Assembly (NCBI RefSeq): GCF_013155335.1
Contig: NZ_JABJQZ010000001.1
Span: 124,001-188,000, forward strand
DNA length: 64,000 bases
Source: Nocardioides sp. zg-1230
GTDB lineage: Bacteria; Actinomycetota; Actinomycetes; Propionibacteriales; Nocardioidaceae
Reading direction: 5' to 3'
The position numbers and the translations under genes were made by a program. Of this stretch, positions 50,727-60,395 are shown piece after piece (positions within the stretch are counted from its first letter, which is position 1; each line of letters opens with the position of its first letter). A model generated the notes under the pieces. That model had not been told where the DNA came from. It did no database searches and saw only the letters and a program-made list of their open reading frames with translations.

Positions 50727-51116
50727 ATGACGGAGCGCAACGTCCTCGGCGGCGAGCTGGACCCCTGCGGCACCGACCCGCTCACCGGCTTCCACCGCGA
50801 CGGCACCTGCACCGTCGGGCCGCACGACGTGGGCCTGCACGCCGTGTGCGCGGTGATGACCGAGGAGTTCCTCGCCCACCAGGCCTCGGTGGGCAACGAC
50901 CTGTCCACCCCGCGCCCGGAGTGGCACTTCCCCGGCCTCGTCCCGGGGGACCGCTGGTGCGTGGTCGCCGTCCGCTGGCTCCAGGCGTACGACGCCGGGG
51001 TGGCCGCCCCGGTCGTGCTGTCCGCGACGTCGGAGCGCGCGCTCGACGTCGTACCCCTCGAGCTGCTGCAGGCCCACTCGGTCGACGTGCCTCCCGACCT
51101 CAGCGAGCTGGACTGA
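50727..51116 (+). CDS. DUF2237 family protein
   Basis: A 129-residue protein matching DUF2237: NVLGGELDPCGTDPLTGF at the start, CTVGPHDVGLHAVCAVMTEE in the middle (conserved cysteines and His) and a Trp-rich strand. The family is of unknown function, common in bacteria. Its last 17 bp overlap the convergent membrane protein gene. Confidence 0.85.
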   Translation: MTERNVLGGELDPCGTDPLTGFHRDGTCTVGPHDVGLHAVCAVMTEEFLAHQASVGNDLSTPRPEWHFPGLVPGDRWCVVAVRWLQAYDAGVAAPVVLSATSERALDVVPLELLQAHSVDVPPDLSELD

Positions 51117-51516
51117 CGGCCCTCCGCCAGACGTAGCCCCACGGCACCGCGGCCGCGATCACCACGATCAGCGTGCAGCTGGTGGCGACCTCGACGAACT
51201 CCGGTCCCAGGTCGCCCGACAGGGCACGCGGCAGGGCGACGAGCGAGAGCCACACCGCCTTCCACAGCACCTCGAGCACGAGCACGGGCAGCATCCACAC
51301 GGGACGGAGGGTCCCGAGCAGCGCGAGCAGGGACATCGCGGTCAGCAGGCACAGGGTGACGCCCTCGTAGAGGGGCATGGTGTGCGCGTCGGGCAGTAGC
51401 GGCCACTTCACGAGCGCGAGCCCGACGCCCATCACGAGGTAGCCACCTCGCATCAGGTGGAGCCGCAGCGGGGTGAGCTCGCCGGCGACCGGGGCCGCCT
51501 CAGTCAACATGGTCAT
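51100..51516 (-). CDS. small membrane protein
   Basis: A 138-residue protein with four predicted membrane helices (residues about 25-43, 50-69, 74-92, 110-128). No named family recognised. It overlaps the preceding gene by 17 bp and is the last member of a four-gene operon of membrane and small proteins. The start could be ATG 51516 or ATG 51510. Confidence 0.7.
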   Translation of the reverse strand: MTMLTEAAPVAGELTPLRLHLMRGGYLVMGVGLALVKWPLLPDAHTMPLYEGVTLCLLTAMSLLALLGTLRPVWMLPVLVLEVLWKAVWLSLVALPRALSGDLGPEFVEVATSCTLIVVIAAAVPWGYVWRRAVSPAR

Positions 51517-51769
51517 GGTCTTCTCCTTCTCGATCGGTCACTCGATGGATCGTTGGCCGGCGCCCGTCGACCTCGAGCGAGAGCAGCGTTGCCCCGATGT
51601 CACGCAGCCCCGCGAGCACGCCGTAGAGCTGGGCCTGGTCGGCGAGCCGGCCGGTGAGGGTGGTGGTCCCGTCGACGTTGCGCGTCAGCGCGACGCCGCC
51701 GAGCCGGTCGGACCAGTGGTCGTCGAGGTGTCCCTCGACGCGGATGTCGTACGTCGCCGGGTCGGTCAT
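51500..51769 (-). CDS. small protein of unknown function (regulatory-type)
   Basis: An 89-residue protein with three short beta strands, the pattern VEGHLDDHWSDRLGG then LTGRLADQAQLYGVLAGLRD, seen in many actinobacterial small proteins. I infer no function. ATG 51769 overlaps the stop of the DUF2306-like gene (ATGA at 51766-51769), so it is part of that operon. Confidence 0.6.
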   Translation of the reverse strand: MTDPATYDIRVEGHLDDHWSDRLGGVALTRNVDGTTTLTGRLADQAQLYGVLAGLRDIGATLLSLEVDGRRPTIHRVTDREGEDHDHVD

Positions 51770-52434
51770 GACGACGCGACCTCGGCCGGCAGTGGGCGAG
51801 GGCGGGACGGCGTACGCCGCCGGGCGGGCCGGCGGATCGCCCACTCGGCGATGGCCAGGTTGATGACCCAGCCGGCCGCCTTGAGCAGGTCGCCGCGCAG
51901 CTCGCCGTGGCCGACCACTGCCTCGCCGAACCCCTGTGTGAAGACCTGCGTCCCGGCGGCGACCGCGAGCGCGTAGCCGCGGATCATCCACGCCCGGTGG
52001 GTCGCGAAGTCCCGGCGTCGTGCGGCAGCGACCCCCACCGCAAGGCAGCCGATCATCGCGGAGCCGACGACGAGTCGCAGGACGAACAGGAGCGGCCCGG
52101 TCCCCGGCTGTGGGTCGTGGAAGAGAGTGAGCCAGAGCGCCGAGCCCGCGACGAGCAGGCCGGCGACGGCGAGCACCCGGCCCGCCCTGCGGTGCCACCC
52201 GGGGTGCCGGCGACGGATGCCGGGCACGAGCTGGAAGGCGCCCACCAGCGCGAAGACCGCCGACCCGACGATGTGGACGACGAGCGCCACGGGCCAGCCG
52301 GCCCACCGGTCATCGGCCGGCATCAGGTCGGGGCCGCCGGCCAGCTGCACCAGCCGGAGGGTTCCCGACGTCACCGGGACGAGGCAGAGGGCGACCAGGG
52401 CTGCCGGGAGCGCCCACCCGGTGCGGCGGCTCAT
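51766..52434 (-). CDS. DUF2306-like membrane protein
   Basis: A 222-residue membrane protein with six predicted helices. The segment FQLVPGIRRRHPGWHRRAGR and the closing DFATHRAWMIRGYAL fit the DUF2306 family (heme-like His positions). Role unknown, possibly redox or ion handling. ATG 52434 overlaps the stop of the upstream gene (ATGA at 52431-52434). Confidence 0.75.
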   Translation of the reverse strand: MSRRTGWALPAALVALCLVPVTSGTLRLVQLAGGPDLMPADDRWAGWPVALVVHIVGSAVFALVGAFQLVPGIRRRHPGWHRRAGRVLAVAGLLVAGSALWLTLFHDPQPGTGPLLFVLRLVVGSAMIGCLAVGVAAARRRDFATHRAWMIRGYALAVAAGTQVFTQGFGEAVVGHGELRGDLLKAAGWVINLAIAEWAIRRPARRRTPSRPRPLPAEVASS

Positions 52435-53123
52435 CGGACTGCGGGCTCGGCGACCGCGCCTGCGTGCTCGGTCGGACGGGAATCGCGGGAGGCGGCGTCG
52501 GCGGGGTTGCGCCACAGCGAGGCACCGAGACCCATGAGCGCGAGGCCCGCGGGGACCGCGAGCGGCCGGTTGAACGCCTCCGGCAGGACGGCGAGGGTCG
52601 CCGTCGCGACCGTGCTGGCGGCGAGCAGGGCCGCGGCCCAGCGGGCCAGGACGCCCGCGCGGAAGAGTGCGACACCGAAGAGCAGCCCGCCGAGGATGTA
52701 GCCGGCACCGCTGACGTTGAGGACCACCTGCATCGCACCGATGTCGCCGGCGGGAGCACCGCCCTCGGCTGCGTGCACGACGTCCATGACGTAGCCGGGG
52801 TCGGAGTCGAGCAGGGTCGGCAGCACGGTCGCGGCGATGACTTGCACACAGAGCATCGCGAGGTAGCCGACGGCGAACACGACGTACCCGACCAGCCCGA
52901 GGAGCCCGACCTGCCGGTGCTGGCGCAGCCAGATGCCGGTGATCCCGGCGAGCGCGAGGACGGCCATCACGGTCTTGGCGGCCGAGCGCGCGACCCACTC
53001 GCTCGTCTCGGTGTCGAAGGCCGACCCGGCGGGGTGGTTGACCTGGACGGCGACGAAGATGGCGCCGGCGGTCGCGGCGGCGGCGCCGGCGGCCCTGGCG
53101 AGGCCGGTGCTGGTGACGTTCAT
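52431..53123 (-). CDS. membrane protein (DUF4386-like), first gene of operon
   Basis: A 230-residue membrane protein with six helices, an N-terminal signal-like stretch and a hydrophilic loop near residues 105-130. It may belong to the DUF4386 group often seen under MalT- or TetR-type control, but that is uncertain. ATG 53123 is preceded by AGGAG. It leads a four-gene operon that runs to 51100. Confidence 0.65.
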   Translation of the reverse strand: MNVTSTGLARAAGAAAATAGAIFVAVQVNHPAGSAFDTETSEWVARSAAKTVMAVLALAGITGIWLRQHRQVGLLGLVGYVVFAVGYLAMLCVQVIAATVLPTLLDSDPGYVMDVVHAAEGGAPAGDIGAMQVVLNVSGAGYILGGLLFGVALFRAGVLARWAAALLAASTVATATLAVLPEAFNRPLAVPAGLALMGLGASLWRNPADAASRDSRPTEHAGAVAEPAVR

Positions 53124-53200
53124 GGTGGCTCCTGGACGACGGGCCGGGCGGGGTGTCCGGCGATGTCCAGGACGCTAGGGAGCGACGTGGTGACCGCACA

Positions 53201-53228
53201 TCACATCGTGATGTGACCGGCGATGTGA
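53201..53228. promoter_or_regulatory. GATGTGA-type operator boxes upstream of membrane operon
   Basis: TCACATC-GT-GATGTGA (53201-53216) is a perfect 7-bp inverted repeat, followed by a further GATGTGA at 53222-53228. The cluster lies about 78-105 bp upstream of the operon start and near the 3' end of the MalT-type gene, so it is a candidate site for that regulator. Confidence 0.5.
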
Positions 53229-53248
53229 CCCGGGTGGCGAGCCGCTCG

Positions 53249-55924
53249 TCAGAGAAGGCCGCGCTCGGCCGCACGACGCACGGCGGCCCGGCGGGTGGTG
53301 ACGTCGAGCTTGGTGAAGATGTGCTTGGTGTGGGTGCGCAGCGTGTTGAGCGAGACGTAGAGCCGCTGCGCGATCTCCGGCCCGCTCAGCTCGGTCGCGA
53401 GGAGGCGGAGCACCTCGAGCTCGCGGTCGCTGAGCCCCTCGGCCTGCTGCCGACGCGACACCGGCTCGTCCCGAGCAGCCGCCGCGAGCACGGCGGCCGC
53501 CGGCTCGGTCCCGAGCGCCTCGAGCAGCTCCACCATCGCGGCCCCCTCGTCGAGGTAGAGGCGGCGGTAGCCGTGCTGCACGCCGCGGGCGAGCGCGTCC
53601 TCCAGCGCGGCACGCGCGGGCTCGCCCTCTCCCCGCGCACGGTGGGCGAGAGCCCGTACGACGTGCGCCTCGACCACGCTACCTCCGCGTCCGGCGGCCT
53701 CGGCCTCCGCCGCGATCCTCTCCGTCACGTCGACGACGTCGTCGAGGCGGTCGTGCTCGGCCACCAGCAGCCGGGCGAGGGTGAGCCGGTCGTGCTCGCC
53801 GAGGTGGTCGCCGTGCTCCAGCACCACGGCGTGCTGGTCCGCCCAGTCGCGGGCGTCGGCGAGCCGACCCTGGGCGATCCGGGTCCGCGCCCGCAGTGAC
53901 GGGATCGGTCGGACGTCGGGGAAGTAGCCGGGCAGGAAGAGCGCCTGCGCCTCGTCCAGCGCGGCGACAGCACCGTCGAGGTCGCCCCGCGCCCGCAGCA
54001 GCGCGGCCCGGGCGACGTACGCGCGGTGCCGGTTCTCGAGGAGAGAACCGCGCTCGCCGAGGTCCGCCGCGGCCTGCAGGTGCGCCTCCGCCTCGGCGAG
54101 CGAGCCCTCCTCGACCAGCACGACGGCGAGCCCGACATGGAGGTCGCCGGTGGTCGACAGCGGTGGGCCGGGCGCGGAGTCCGCGGCCTCGAGGGCGACC
54201 TCCAGGAGGCGTCGCGCCTCGTCGGGTCGACCCCGCCCGGTGGCGATGTCGGCCAGCACGACGGTCATCCCGAGCCCGTCGGCGACGTTGCCGGCGGCCC
54301 GGATGTGGTGCTGCGCCTCGGCGAAGGTGCCCGCGGCGGCCGCCAGGTCCCCGGCTGCCCAGCCGGCCAGCCCGACGAAGCCCGACGCGGCGCCGAGCAC
54401 GAAGTGGTCGTCGGGCCCGGCGAGCTCACGCGCCCGGCGCGCGCGGGCAGTCGTCTCAGGAACGGCGCCCCTGGCCTGGGCGGCGGTGGCCCGGTAGACC
54501 TCGATCATGGCCGGCAGGGTGGCCAGGTCCTGGTCGCGGGCCGCCCTCGCGCCCGCTGGACCGGCCGACGGCGTCCGAGCCGGCTGCGACGTGAGCGCAG
54601 CCTCGGCGGCGTCGAGCCACCGGTCGAGCCCGTCGAGGTCGCCCTCGGAGAGTCGCGCCCAGGCGAGGTGGGTCGCCAGCAGCGGCCGACGGCGTACGAC
54701 GTCCTCCGGCAGCGCGCGCAGCCACGCGCGCATCGTCCGGTCCTCGCGTCGCTGTCGCATCCCGGGCACGGCGAGCTCGACCAGGTCGGCGGCCTGCTCG
54801 ACGTCGTCGCCGGCCAGTGCGTGCCGGACGGCGTCGGGCAGGCGGTCGTGCTCGGCGTACCAGTAGGCGGCGCCGCGGTGCAGGCGTCCGACGCGCTCGG
54901 GTGCGTCGGCGGCGAGCCGCGCGCGCAGCGCCTCGGCGAAGAGGTGGTGGTAGCGCCACCACCGGCGTTGGTCGTCGAGCGGGACCACGAAGAGGTTCGC
55001 CCGCTCGAGCGCCTCCAGCTGCTGCTGCCCGCCGGGGCGACCGGTGACCGCGTCGCACAGCGGGCCGCTCAGGTCGTCGAGCACCGACGTGTCGAGCAGG
55101 AACGCCCGGACCTCCGTCGGCTGCGCCGCGAGCACCTCGTCGACGAGGTAGTCGAGGACGAACCGGTGGCTCCCGGCGAACGCCTCGACGAAGCCACCCG
55201 GGTCGGCGGCACCGGCGGCGAGAGCCGCGAGCTGCAACCCGGTCGCCCACCCCTCCGTCCGCTCCTCGAGCGCGGCGACGTGCTGCGGCTCCAGCCCGAG
55301 CCCCATCACGTCGTTGAGGAACGCCGTCGCCTCGGTGTCGGTGAACCGGAGGTCGGCGGCGCGGACCTCGAGGAGCTCACCGCGCGCCCGCAGCCGCGAC
55401 AGCGGGAGCGGCGGATCGGCCCGCGTCGTCATCGCCAGGCTGACCTGGGGCGGCAGGTTGTCGAGCAGGAACGTGACCGCCTCGTGCACGTCGGCGCCGT
55501 CGACGACGTGGTAGTCGTCGAACGCGATGACGGTGGGACCGGGCAACGCGTCGAGGTCGTCGACGAGGCCGACCAGCACGTCCTCGGCCTGCACTGTCCG
55601 CTCGCTCTCGAGCAGCTCCACCGCGTCGGCGCCGACCTCGGGGGCGACCACCCGGACGGCCGCGACGAGGTGGGTGAGGAACCGGCGGAGGTCGGCGTCC
55701 CCGTCGTCGAGCGAGATCCAGGCGACCCGGACCTCGCCGGCCGTCAGCCACTGGGTCAGCAGCGTCGTTTTCCCGAACCCCGCGGGCGCCGCCACCAGCA
55801 CCAGCCGGGGCACAGAGTCCCCGGCAGCCCGGAACCGGTCGCGCAGGCGGTCGGTGAGGCGGGACCGTACGACGAGCGCGCGGCGCGACCGCGGGACGCG
55901 CAGCTTCGTGCCCGGCACCCCCAT
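53249..55924 (-). CDS. MalT/LAL-type LuxR transcriptional activator
   Basis: An 891-residue ATP-dependent regulator. Walker [11 protein letters not shown] (near residues 45-54) opens the NACHT/STAND-type ATPase, FDDYHVVDG acts as Walker B near 130, a long TPR region (about 400-800) binds the inducer, and the C-terminal LuxR helix-turn-helix ends with [21 protein letters not shown] 55924 sits behind a leaderless -10 box. Targets are probably the downstream membrane operon or the divergent monooxygenase gene (inference). Confidence 0.92.
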   Translation of the reverse strand: MGVPGTKLRVPRSRRALVVRSRLTDRLRDRFRAAGDSVPRLVLVAAPAGFGKTTLLTQWLTAGEVRVAWISLDDGDADLRRFLTHLVAAVRVVAPEVGADAVELLESERTVQAEDVLVGLVDDLDALPGPTVIAFDDYHVVDGADVHEAVTFLLDNLPPQVSLAMTTRADPPLPLSRLRARGELLEVRAADLRFTDTEATAFLNDVMGLGLEPQHVAALEERTEGWATGLQLAALAAGAADPGGFVEAFAGSHRFVLDYLVDEVLAAQPTEVRAFLLDTSVLDDLSGPLCDAVTGRPGGQQQLEALERANLFVVPLDDQRRWWRYHHLFAEALRARLAADAPERVGRLHRGAAYWYAEHDRLPDAVRHALAGDDVEQAADLVELAVPGMRQRREDRTMRAWLRALPEDVVRRRPLLATHLAWARLSEGDLDGLDRWLDAAEAALTSQPARTPSAGPAGARAARDQDLATLPAMIEVYRATAAQARGAVPETTARARRARELAGPDDHFVLGAASGFVGLAGWAAGDLAAAAGTFAEAQHHIRAAGNVADGLGMTVVLADIATGRGRPDEARRLLEVALEAADSAPGPPLSTTGDLHVGLAVVLVEEGSLAEAEAHLQAAADLGERGSLLENRHRAYVARAALLRARGDLDGAVAALDEAQALFLPGYFPDVRPIPSLRARTRIAQGRLADARDWADQHAVVLEHGDHLGEHDRLTLARLLVAEHDRLDDVVDVTERIAAEAEAAGRGGSVVEAHVVRALAHRARGEGEPARAALEDALARGVQHGYRRLYLDEGAAMVELLEALGTEPAAAVLAAAARDEPVSRRQQAEGLSDRELEVLRLLATELSGPEIAQRLYVSLNTLRTHTKHIFTKLDVTTRRAAVRRAAERGLL

Positions 55925-55930
55925 GGCGCC

Positions 55931-55936
55931 AGCGTA
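55931..55936 (-). promoter_or_regulatory. leaderless-type -10 box (TACGCT)
   Basis: On the minus strand TACGCT ends 6 nt before ATG 55924. Confidence 0.6.
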
Positions 55937-56034
55937 GGTGCTGCGGACCTGGGTGCATCCACCCATGCGGCACCGGCGGGAGATGGGCATCGCGCCCGAC
56001 GCGGACGACGTACGACGAGCGCGACGGTGAGGGC

Positions 56035-57171
56035 ATGGACACCACCGACACCCGACCCACGACAGACATCGACATCGACACCGTGGTCATCGGCGCGGGG
56101 CAGGCCGGCCTCGCGACCGGCTACCACCTCCAGCGTCGAGGGATTCCCTTCGTCATCCTCGACGCCGCCACCCGCGTCGGCGACAACTGGCGCCGGCAGT
56201 GGGACAGCCTCCGGCTCTACTCCCCCGCCCACGTCGACGGCCTGCCCGGGCTGCCGTTCCCCGCCCCGCGCTGGACCTTCCCGGGCAAGGACGCGGTGGG
56301 CGACTACCTCGAGACCTACACGCGCACCTTCGCGCTCCCGGTGCGCCTCGAGACGCGGGTGCAGGCGCTCGACGCCGACGGTGAGGGGTACGTCGTGACC
56401 ACCGACCGCGGCCGGTTCACCTGCCGCAACGTCGTCGTGTGCACCGGCACGTTCGGCCGCACGGGCTCGGTGCCCGAGATCGCCGCCGGGCTCGACCCGG
56501 CGATCCTCCAGCTGCACTCGAGCGAGTACCGCCGGCCCAGCCAGATCAACGACGGACCCGTGCTGGTCGTCGGCGCGAGCCACTCCGGCACCGACATCGC
56601 CTACGAGCTGGCCGAGCTGCACCCCACGATCCTGGCCGGTCGCGACTGCGGCGAGATCCCGCCGCGGCTCGGGTCGCCGGTGTTCCGCGTCGTGTTCCCC
56701 GTCCTGCTGTTCGCGTGGAGGCACGTGCTCACCCGCCGCACGCCGATGGGCCGCAGGGAGATGGACCACGTCCGCCACCACGGGGGCCCCATGCTCCGGG
56801 TCAAGCGGCGCGACCTGCTCGCGCGCGGCGTCGAGCGGACAACGAGCCGGGTCGAGGAGGTCCGGGACGGACGGCCCGTCGTCGACGGCACGCCCCGGGA
56901 GGTCTCGACGGTCGTGTGGGCGACCGGGTTCCGGCAGGTCTTCGACTGGATCCGCCTGCCGATCCTGGGTGACGACGGCTGGCCCCGGGAGATGCGCGGC
57001 GTGGTCGCCGACGCACCCGGGCTGTTCTTCTGCGGGCTGTCCTTCCAGTACGCCTTCAGCTCGATGATCCTGCCCGGCGTCGGTCGCGACGCGGCGTACG
57101 TCGCGGACCGGGTCGCGGAGCGTTCCCGCAGGCTGGGGAAGGCGACGCCGAGCCTGCCCACCGCAGCCTGA
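56035..57171 (+). CDS. flavin-containing monooxygenase-like oxidoreductase
   Basis: A 378-residue FAD/NAD(P)H oxidoreductase. The first Rossmann motif [16 protein letters not shown] is near residues 16-31, the second [15 protein letters not shown] near 180, and an FATGF-type motif ([13 protein letters not shown]) near 296. Flavin monooxygenases of this class attack lipophilic N or S compounds or carbonyls. It is divergent from the MalT-type regulator (110 bp) and 20 bp before the second LuxR gene, so it could be a target of either. Confidence 0.88.
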   Translation: MDTTDTRPTTDIDIDTVVIGAGQAGLATGYHLQRRGIPFVILDAATRVGDNWRRQWDSLRLYSPAHVDGLPGLPFPAPRWTFPGKDAVGDYLETYTRTFALPVRLETRVQALDADGEGYVVTTDRGRFTCRNVVVCTGTFGRTGSVPEIAAGLDPAILQLHSSEYRRPSQINDGPVLVVGASHSGTDIAYELAELHPTILAGRDCGEIPPRLGSPVFRVVFPVLLFAWRHVLTRRTPMGRREMDHVRHHGGPMLRVKRRDLLARGVERTTSRVEEVRDGRPVVDGTPREVSTVVWATGFRQVFDWIRLPILGDDGWPREMRGVVADAPGLFFCGLSFQYAFSSMILPGVGRDAAYVADRVAERSRRLGKATPSLPTAA

Positions 57172-57178
57172 CCCGTCG

Positions 57179-57184
57179 TAGGCT
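57179..57184 (+). promoter_or_regulatory. leaderless-type -10 box (TAGGCT)
   Basis: TAGGCT ends 7 nt before GTG 57192 and begins 8 bp after the stop of the monooxygenase gene. Confidence 0.55.
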
Positions 57185-57191
57185 CGAAACC

Positions 57192-58802
57192 GTGAGTCAG
57201 GCCGCTGACCACTTCGCACGCGGCGACTGGCAGGCCGCGTACGACGCGTGGTCCCGCACCGGGCTGGACGACCTCAGCGCCGCCGAGCTCGACTCCTTCG
57301 GCGCGGCCGTCGAGCTGGTCGGGCCGCACGACGAGGTGGTCCGGATCCTGCAGCGCGCCTTCCGCGCCCACCTGCAGGCGGGCGACCTGCATGCCGCCGC
57401 GGGGTGCGCGTTCCGGCTCGCGATGGGCCTGGCCGAGCACGGCGAGCATGCCCTGGCCGGCGGGTGGGCCGCGCGGGCGGCCGAGCTGGTCGACGAGATC
57501 GGGGAGGACTGCACCGAGCGGGGCTGGCTGGCGTTCCTGCTCATGTTCCGCTCCCTCGGGGCGGGCGACCTCGCGGAGGCCGGGCGCTTGGCCCGCGAGG
57601 CGTACGACGTCGGCCGCCGCTTCCGAGACGCGGACCTCACGGCCATGAGCACGTGCGCGCGGGGGCGGGTGTCGATCATGACCGGCCGCTTCGCCGAGGG
57701 GCTGGCAGACCTCGACGACGCCATGGTCAGGGTCGTCGCCGGTGAGCTGTCGCCGGTGATGGCGGGCCACGTCTACTGCACCGCGATCGAGGGCGCCCAG
57801 GAGGTCAGCGACTTCGGCCGCGTCGACGAGTGGACCGCGGCCCTCGAGAGGTGGTGCGACGCCCAGCCGGGGCTGCTGGCCTTCACCGGGCAGTGCGCCG
57901 TGCACCGCGGCCAGCTGATGCGGCTGCACGGCGCGTGGGACGACGCGCTGCGCGAGTGGTCGCTGGCTGCGGAGCGGTACGTCGCCCTCGACACCCCCGC
58001 GGCCATCGGCCTCACCGCCCTCGAGACCGGCGACGTGCTGCGGCTGCGGGGTGAGCTCGACGCCGCCGACGAGTCCTACCAGCGCGCCGCCGACCTCGGC
58101 GTCGACCCGCAGCCCGGGCTGGCCCAGCTGTGGCAGGCCCGGGGCCGGTCGGAGGCGGCGGTCGCGGCGGTCGACCGGCTGCTGGCCGCGCCGGCCGGGC
58201 CGGTGGAGCGGTGCCGGACCCTGCCGGGGTGCATCGACGTGCTACTGGCGGTCGGCGCGGTCGAGCGGGCGCGGCCGCTGGCCCTCGAGCTCGAGTCGCT
58301 GGCGGCGGCGGTCGGGGCGACCGTGCTGTCCGCGGCCGCCGCCCGGGCCCACGGCGCCGTCGAGCTGGCCGCCGGCGACCCCGCGGGCGCGCTGCCCTAC
58401 CTCCGCAAGGCCCACCAGCTGTGGCGGCAGTCGTCCTCGCCGTACGACGCAGCCGTCACGCGGCTGCTCATCGGCCGCTGCCTCCTCGCCCTCGGCGACA
58501 CGTCGTCCGCCGAGCGCGAGCTGACCGCCGCCCGCACGGTGTTCCGGCAGGTCGGCGCGGCGCCGATGGCCGACCTCGCCTCCTCCCTCCTGGCCCCGGC
58601 CGCCCTCCCCGGCGGCCTGACCGCCCGCGAGGTCGAGGTGCTCCGCCTCGTCGCGTCGGGCCGCAGCAACCCGCAGATCGCGGCCGAGCTCGTGCTGAGC
58701 GACAAGACCGTCGCCCGGCACCTGTCGAACATCTTCGTCAAGCTCGACGTCGCCTCGCGCACCGCCGCAGCGGCGTACGCCTTCGAGCACGGGCTGGTGT
58801 GA
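57192..58802 (+). CDS. LuxR-family regulator with TPR-like sensor
   Basis: A 536-residue regulator lacking a P-loop. Helical repeats (residues 1-460) resemble the inducer-binding TPR part of MalT-type activators, followed by a LuxR helix-turn-helix with LTAREVEVLRLVASGRSNPQ and SDKTVARHLSNIFVKLDV. It starts with GTG 57192 behind a leaderless box. Two small genes, a SemiSWEET-like and an ICMT-like one, follow within 2 bp and probably belong to the same transcript. Confidence 0.85.
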   Translation: MSQAADHFARGDWQAAYDAWSRTGLDDLSAAELDSFGAAVELVGPHDEVVRILQRAFRAHLQAGDLHAAAGCAFRLAMGLAEHGEHALAGGWAARAAELVDEIGEDCTERGWLAFLLMFRSLGAGDLAEAGRLAREAYDVGRRFRDADLTAMSTCARGRVSIMTGRFAEGLADLDDAMVRVVAGELSPVMAGHVYCTAIEGAQEVSDFGRVDEWTAALERWCDAQPGLLAFTGQCAVHRGQLMRLHGAWDDALREWSLAAERYVALDTPAAIGLTALETGDVLRLRGELDAADESYQRAADLGVDPQPGLAQLWQARGRSEAAVAAVDRLLAAPAGPVERCRTLPGCIDVLLAVGAVERARPLALELESLAAAVGATVLSAAAARAHGAVELAAGDPAGALPYLRKAHQLWRQSSSPYDAAVTRLLIGRCLLALGDTSSAERELTAARTVFRQVGAAPMADLASSLLAPAALPGGLTAREVEVLRLVASGRSNPQIAAELVLSDKTVARHLSNIFVKLDVASRTAAAAYAFEHGLV

Positions 58803-58804
58803 GC

Positions 58805-59116
58805 ATGGACACGACGCTGCCGGTGCTCGCGGGGACGGTCTCCACGATCGTCTTCGTCGGCAGCGTCCTGCCGATGCTGCACAAGGCGTGCCGCACTCGG
58901 GAGCTCTCGTCGTACAGCCTGGGCAACATCGTGCTCGCCAACATCGGCAACGCGGTGCACTCCGTGTACGTCTTCGCGCTGCCGCCCGGTCCGATCTGGG
59001 TGTTGCACGCGTTCTACGTCATCAGCTCCGCACTGATGCTGCACTGGTGCCTGCGCGCGCGGGCCGTCACCCGCGCAGGCGCCGACAGGCCGGCTGCCGT
59101 CGGAGTGGCGCGATGA
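58805..59116 (+). CDS. SemiSWEET/PQ-loop-like membrane protein
   Basis: A 103-residue protein with three predicted helices (about residues 6-24, 40-58 and 65-83), the size and topology of a SemiSWEET sugar transporter half. The proline of the first helix (VLPMLHKACRTRELSSYSL) and Asn in NIGNAVH sit at family positions, though the PQ motif itself is altered. ATG 58805 follows the LuxR stop after 2 bp. Transport function is inferred. Confidence 0.6.
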   Translation: MDTTLPVLAGTVSTIVFVGSVLPMLHKACRTRELSSYSLGNIVLANIGNAVHSVYVFALPPGPIWVLHAFYVISSALMLHWCLRARAVTRAGADRPAAVGVAR

Positions 59117-59562
59117 CCGTGCGGGGACGCGTCAGCGAGCTGGTCGACTCGGTCCCGCTGCCGGGCGAGACCGTCGGCGGGGTCGTGGCGGGCGTCCTGG
59201 CGCAGCGGCTGCGGCCGTGGACGCTGTCGCCCACCGTCCGGCCGGTCGGCCTCGCCTGCGTCGTCGCGGGAATCGGCCTGGTGGCGACGGCGTGGCGCGA
59301 GCGGGGCCCGGGCGACCTGGAGCACCCGGTCGTCCTCGTCACCACGGGCGTGCACGCGCGGACCCGCAACCCGATCTACGTCGGCTTCGCCCTCGCCCAC
59401 CTCGGCCTGGCTGCGGTGGCCCGAAACGGCTGGATGCTGGCCACGTGCCCCATCAGCGCAGTGCTCGTGCACCGCTGGGTGCCGCGCGAGGAGGCTCTGC
59501 TCCACGAGCTGTTCGGCGCCGAGTACGACGCCTACCGGGCCCGGGTGCCGCGCTACCTGTGA
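59113..59562 (+). CDS. isoprenylcysteine carboxyl methyltransferase (ICMT)-family protein
   Basis: A 149-residue membrane protein with four helices and the ICMT signature TGVHARTRNPIYVGFALAHL (residues about 75-94) followed by EEALLHELFGAEYDAYRARV. Bacterial members methylate unknown acceptors or act as membrane reductase-like proteins. ATG 59113 overlaps the previous stop (ATGA at 59113-59116). Confidence 0.82.
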   Translation: MTVRGRVSELVDSVPLPGETVGGVVAGVLAQRLRPWTLSPTVRPVGLACVVAGIGLVATAWRERGPGDLEHPVVLVTTGVHARTRNPIYVGFALAHLGLAAVARNGWMLATCPISAVLVHRWVPREEALLHELFGAEYDAYRARVPRYL

Positions 59563-59668
59563 GGCGGTCCAGACCGATCCGGCTCCCCCTGTCAGGGACG
59601 GCCCCGTCGGCGTAGGTTCGAGGACTGCCCTCCCACCCCCCAAACCCGAGAGGTGGGTGACCACACCG

Positions 59669-59674
59669 AGGAGG
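59669..59674 (+). promoter_or_regulatory. ribosome binding site deciding the next start
   Basis: AGGAGG lies 6 nt before GTG 59681, which favours it over GTG 59657. A TAGGTT box (59613-59618) is a possible -10. Confidence 0.6.
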
Positions 59675-59680
59675 GGCAGC

Positions 59681-60274
59681 GTGTTCATCCAGATCATCCA
59701 AGGCAAGTGCACGCGCCAGCAGGAGCTCCACGAGCACCTGGACACCTGGCGCAACGAGCTCGGCCCGGACGCACAGGGCTGGCTCGGAGGGACCTACGGG
59801 TTCACCGACGACGACATGTTCATGGGCGTCGTCCGATTCGAGTCGCGCGACGCCGCCATGGCCAACTCCGGCCGGCCCGAGCAGGACGCCTGGGCCGCCC
59901 GCATGATAGAGCTCTTCGACGGACCCGTCGAGTTCCACGACTGCGACGACGTCACGCTCCTGATGGACGGCGGGTCCGACGAGGCCGGCTTCGTCCAGGT
60001 CATCCGGGGCAAGGTCGACGACGTCGACCGGCTCAGGACGATGATGACCACCGACACCGACTCGCTTCACCAGATGCGGCCCGAGATCATCGGCGGCACC
60101 CTGGCCATCGAGCCGGACGGCACCTTCACCGAGACCGTCGCCTTCACCAGCGAGGACGCAGCACGGCAGGGCGAGAGCCTCGAACCACCGGCTGAGGTGC
60201 GCGAGGACCTCGAGTACGCCATGGCGGGCGCGCAGTTCTACGACCTGCACCGTCCCTGGTTCGCCTCCCGCTGA
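59681..60274 (+). CDS. tandem ABM-like (dimeric alpha/beta barrel) protein
   Basis: A 197-residue protein made of two similar halves (about residues 1-90 and 100-190). Each has a strand FIQIIQGK / FVQVIRGK, a helix, and a strand block around TYGFTDDDMFMGVVRF / TLAIEPDGTFTETVAF. This is the pattern of an antibiotic-biosynthesis-monooxygenase-like domain repeated within one chain. Catalytic residues are not obvious, so stress-related binding is as likely as catalysis. Confidence 0.7.
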   Translation: MFIQIIQGKCTRQQELHEHLDTWRNELGPDAQGWLGGTYGFTDDDMFMGVVRFESRDAAMANSGRPEQDAWAARMIELFDGPVEFHDCDDVTLLMDGGSDEAGFVQVIRGKVDDVDRLRTMMTTDTDSLHQMRPEIIGGTLAIEPDGTFTETVAFTSEDAARQGESLEPPAEVREDLEYAMAGAQFYDLHRPWFASR

Positions 60275-60292
60275 GACGACCAGAGGGTGGCA

Positions 60293-60314
60293 CCGGGGCG
60301 CTCGGGAGCCCCGG
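60293..60314 (+). terminator. hairpin terminator
   Basis: CCGGGGC and its complement (60308-60314) form a 7-bp stem with an 8-nt loop, 19 bp after the stop of the ABM-like gene. Confidence 0.5.
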
Positions 60315-60395
60315 CACGCCCTGCCCCGACCGGGCCGAAGGACCCTGCCGGGCTCCCGTCCCCACGCCTAGCGTGGAGGTGAAGGGAGCACCACC

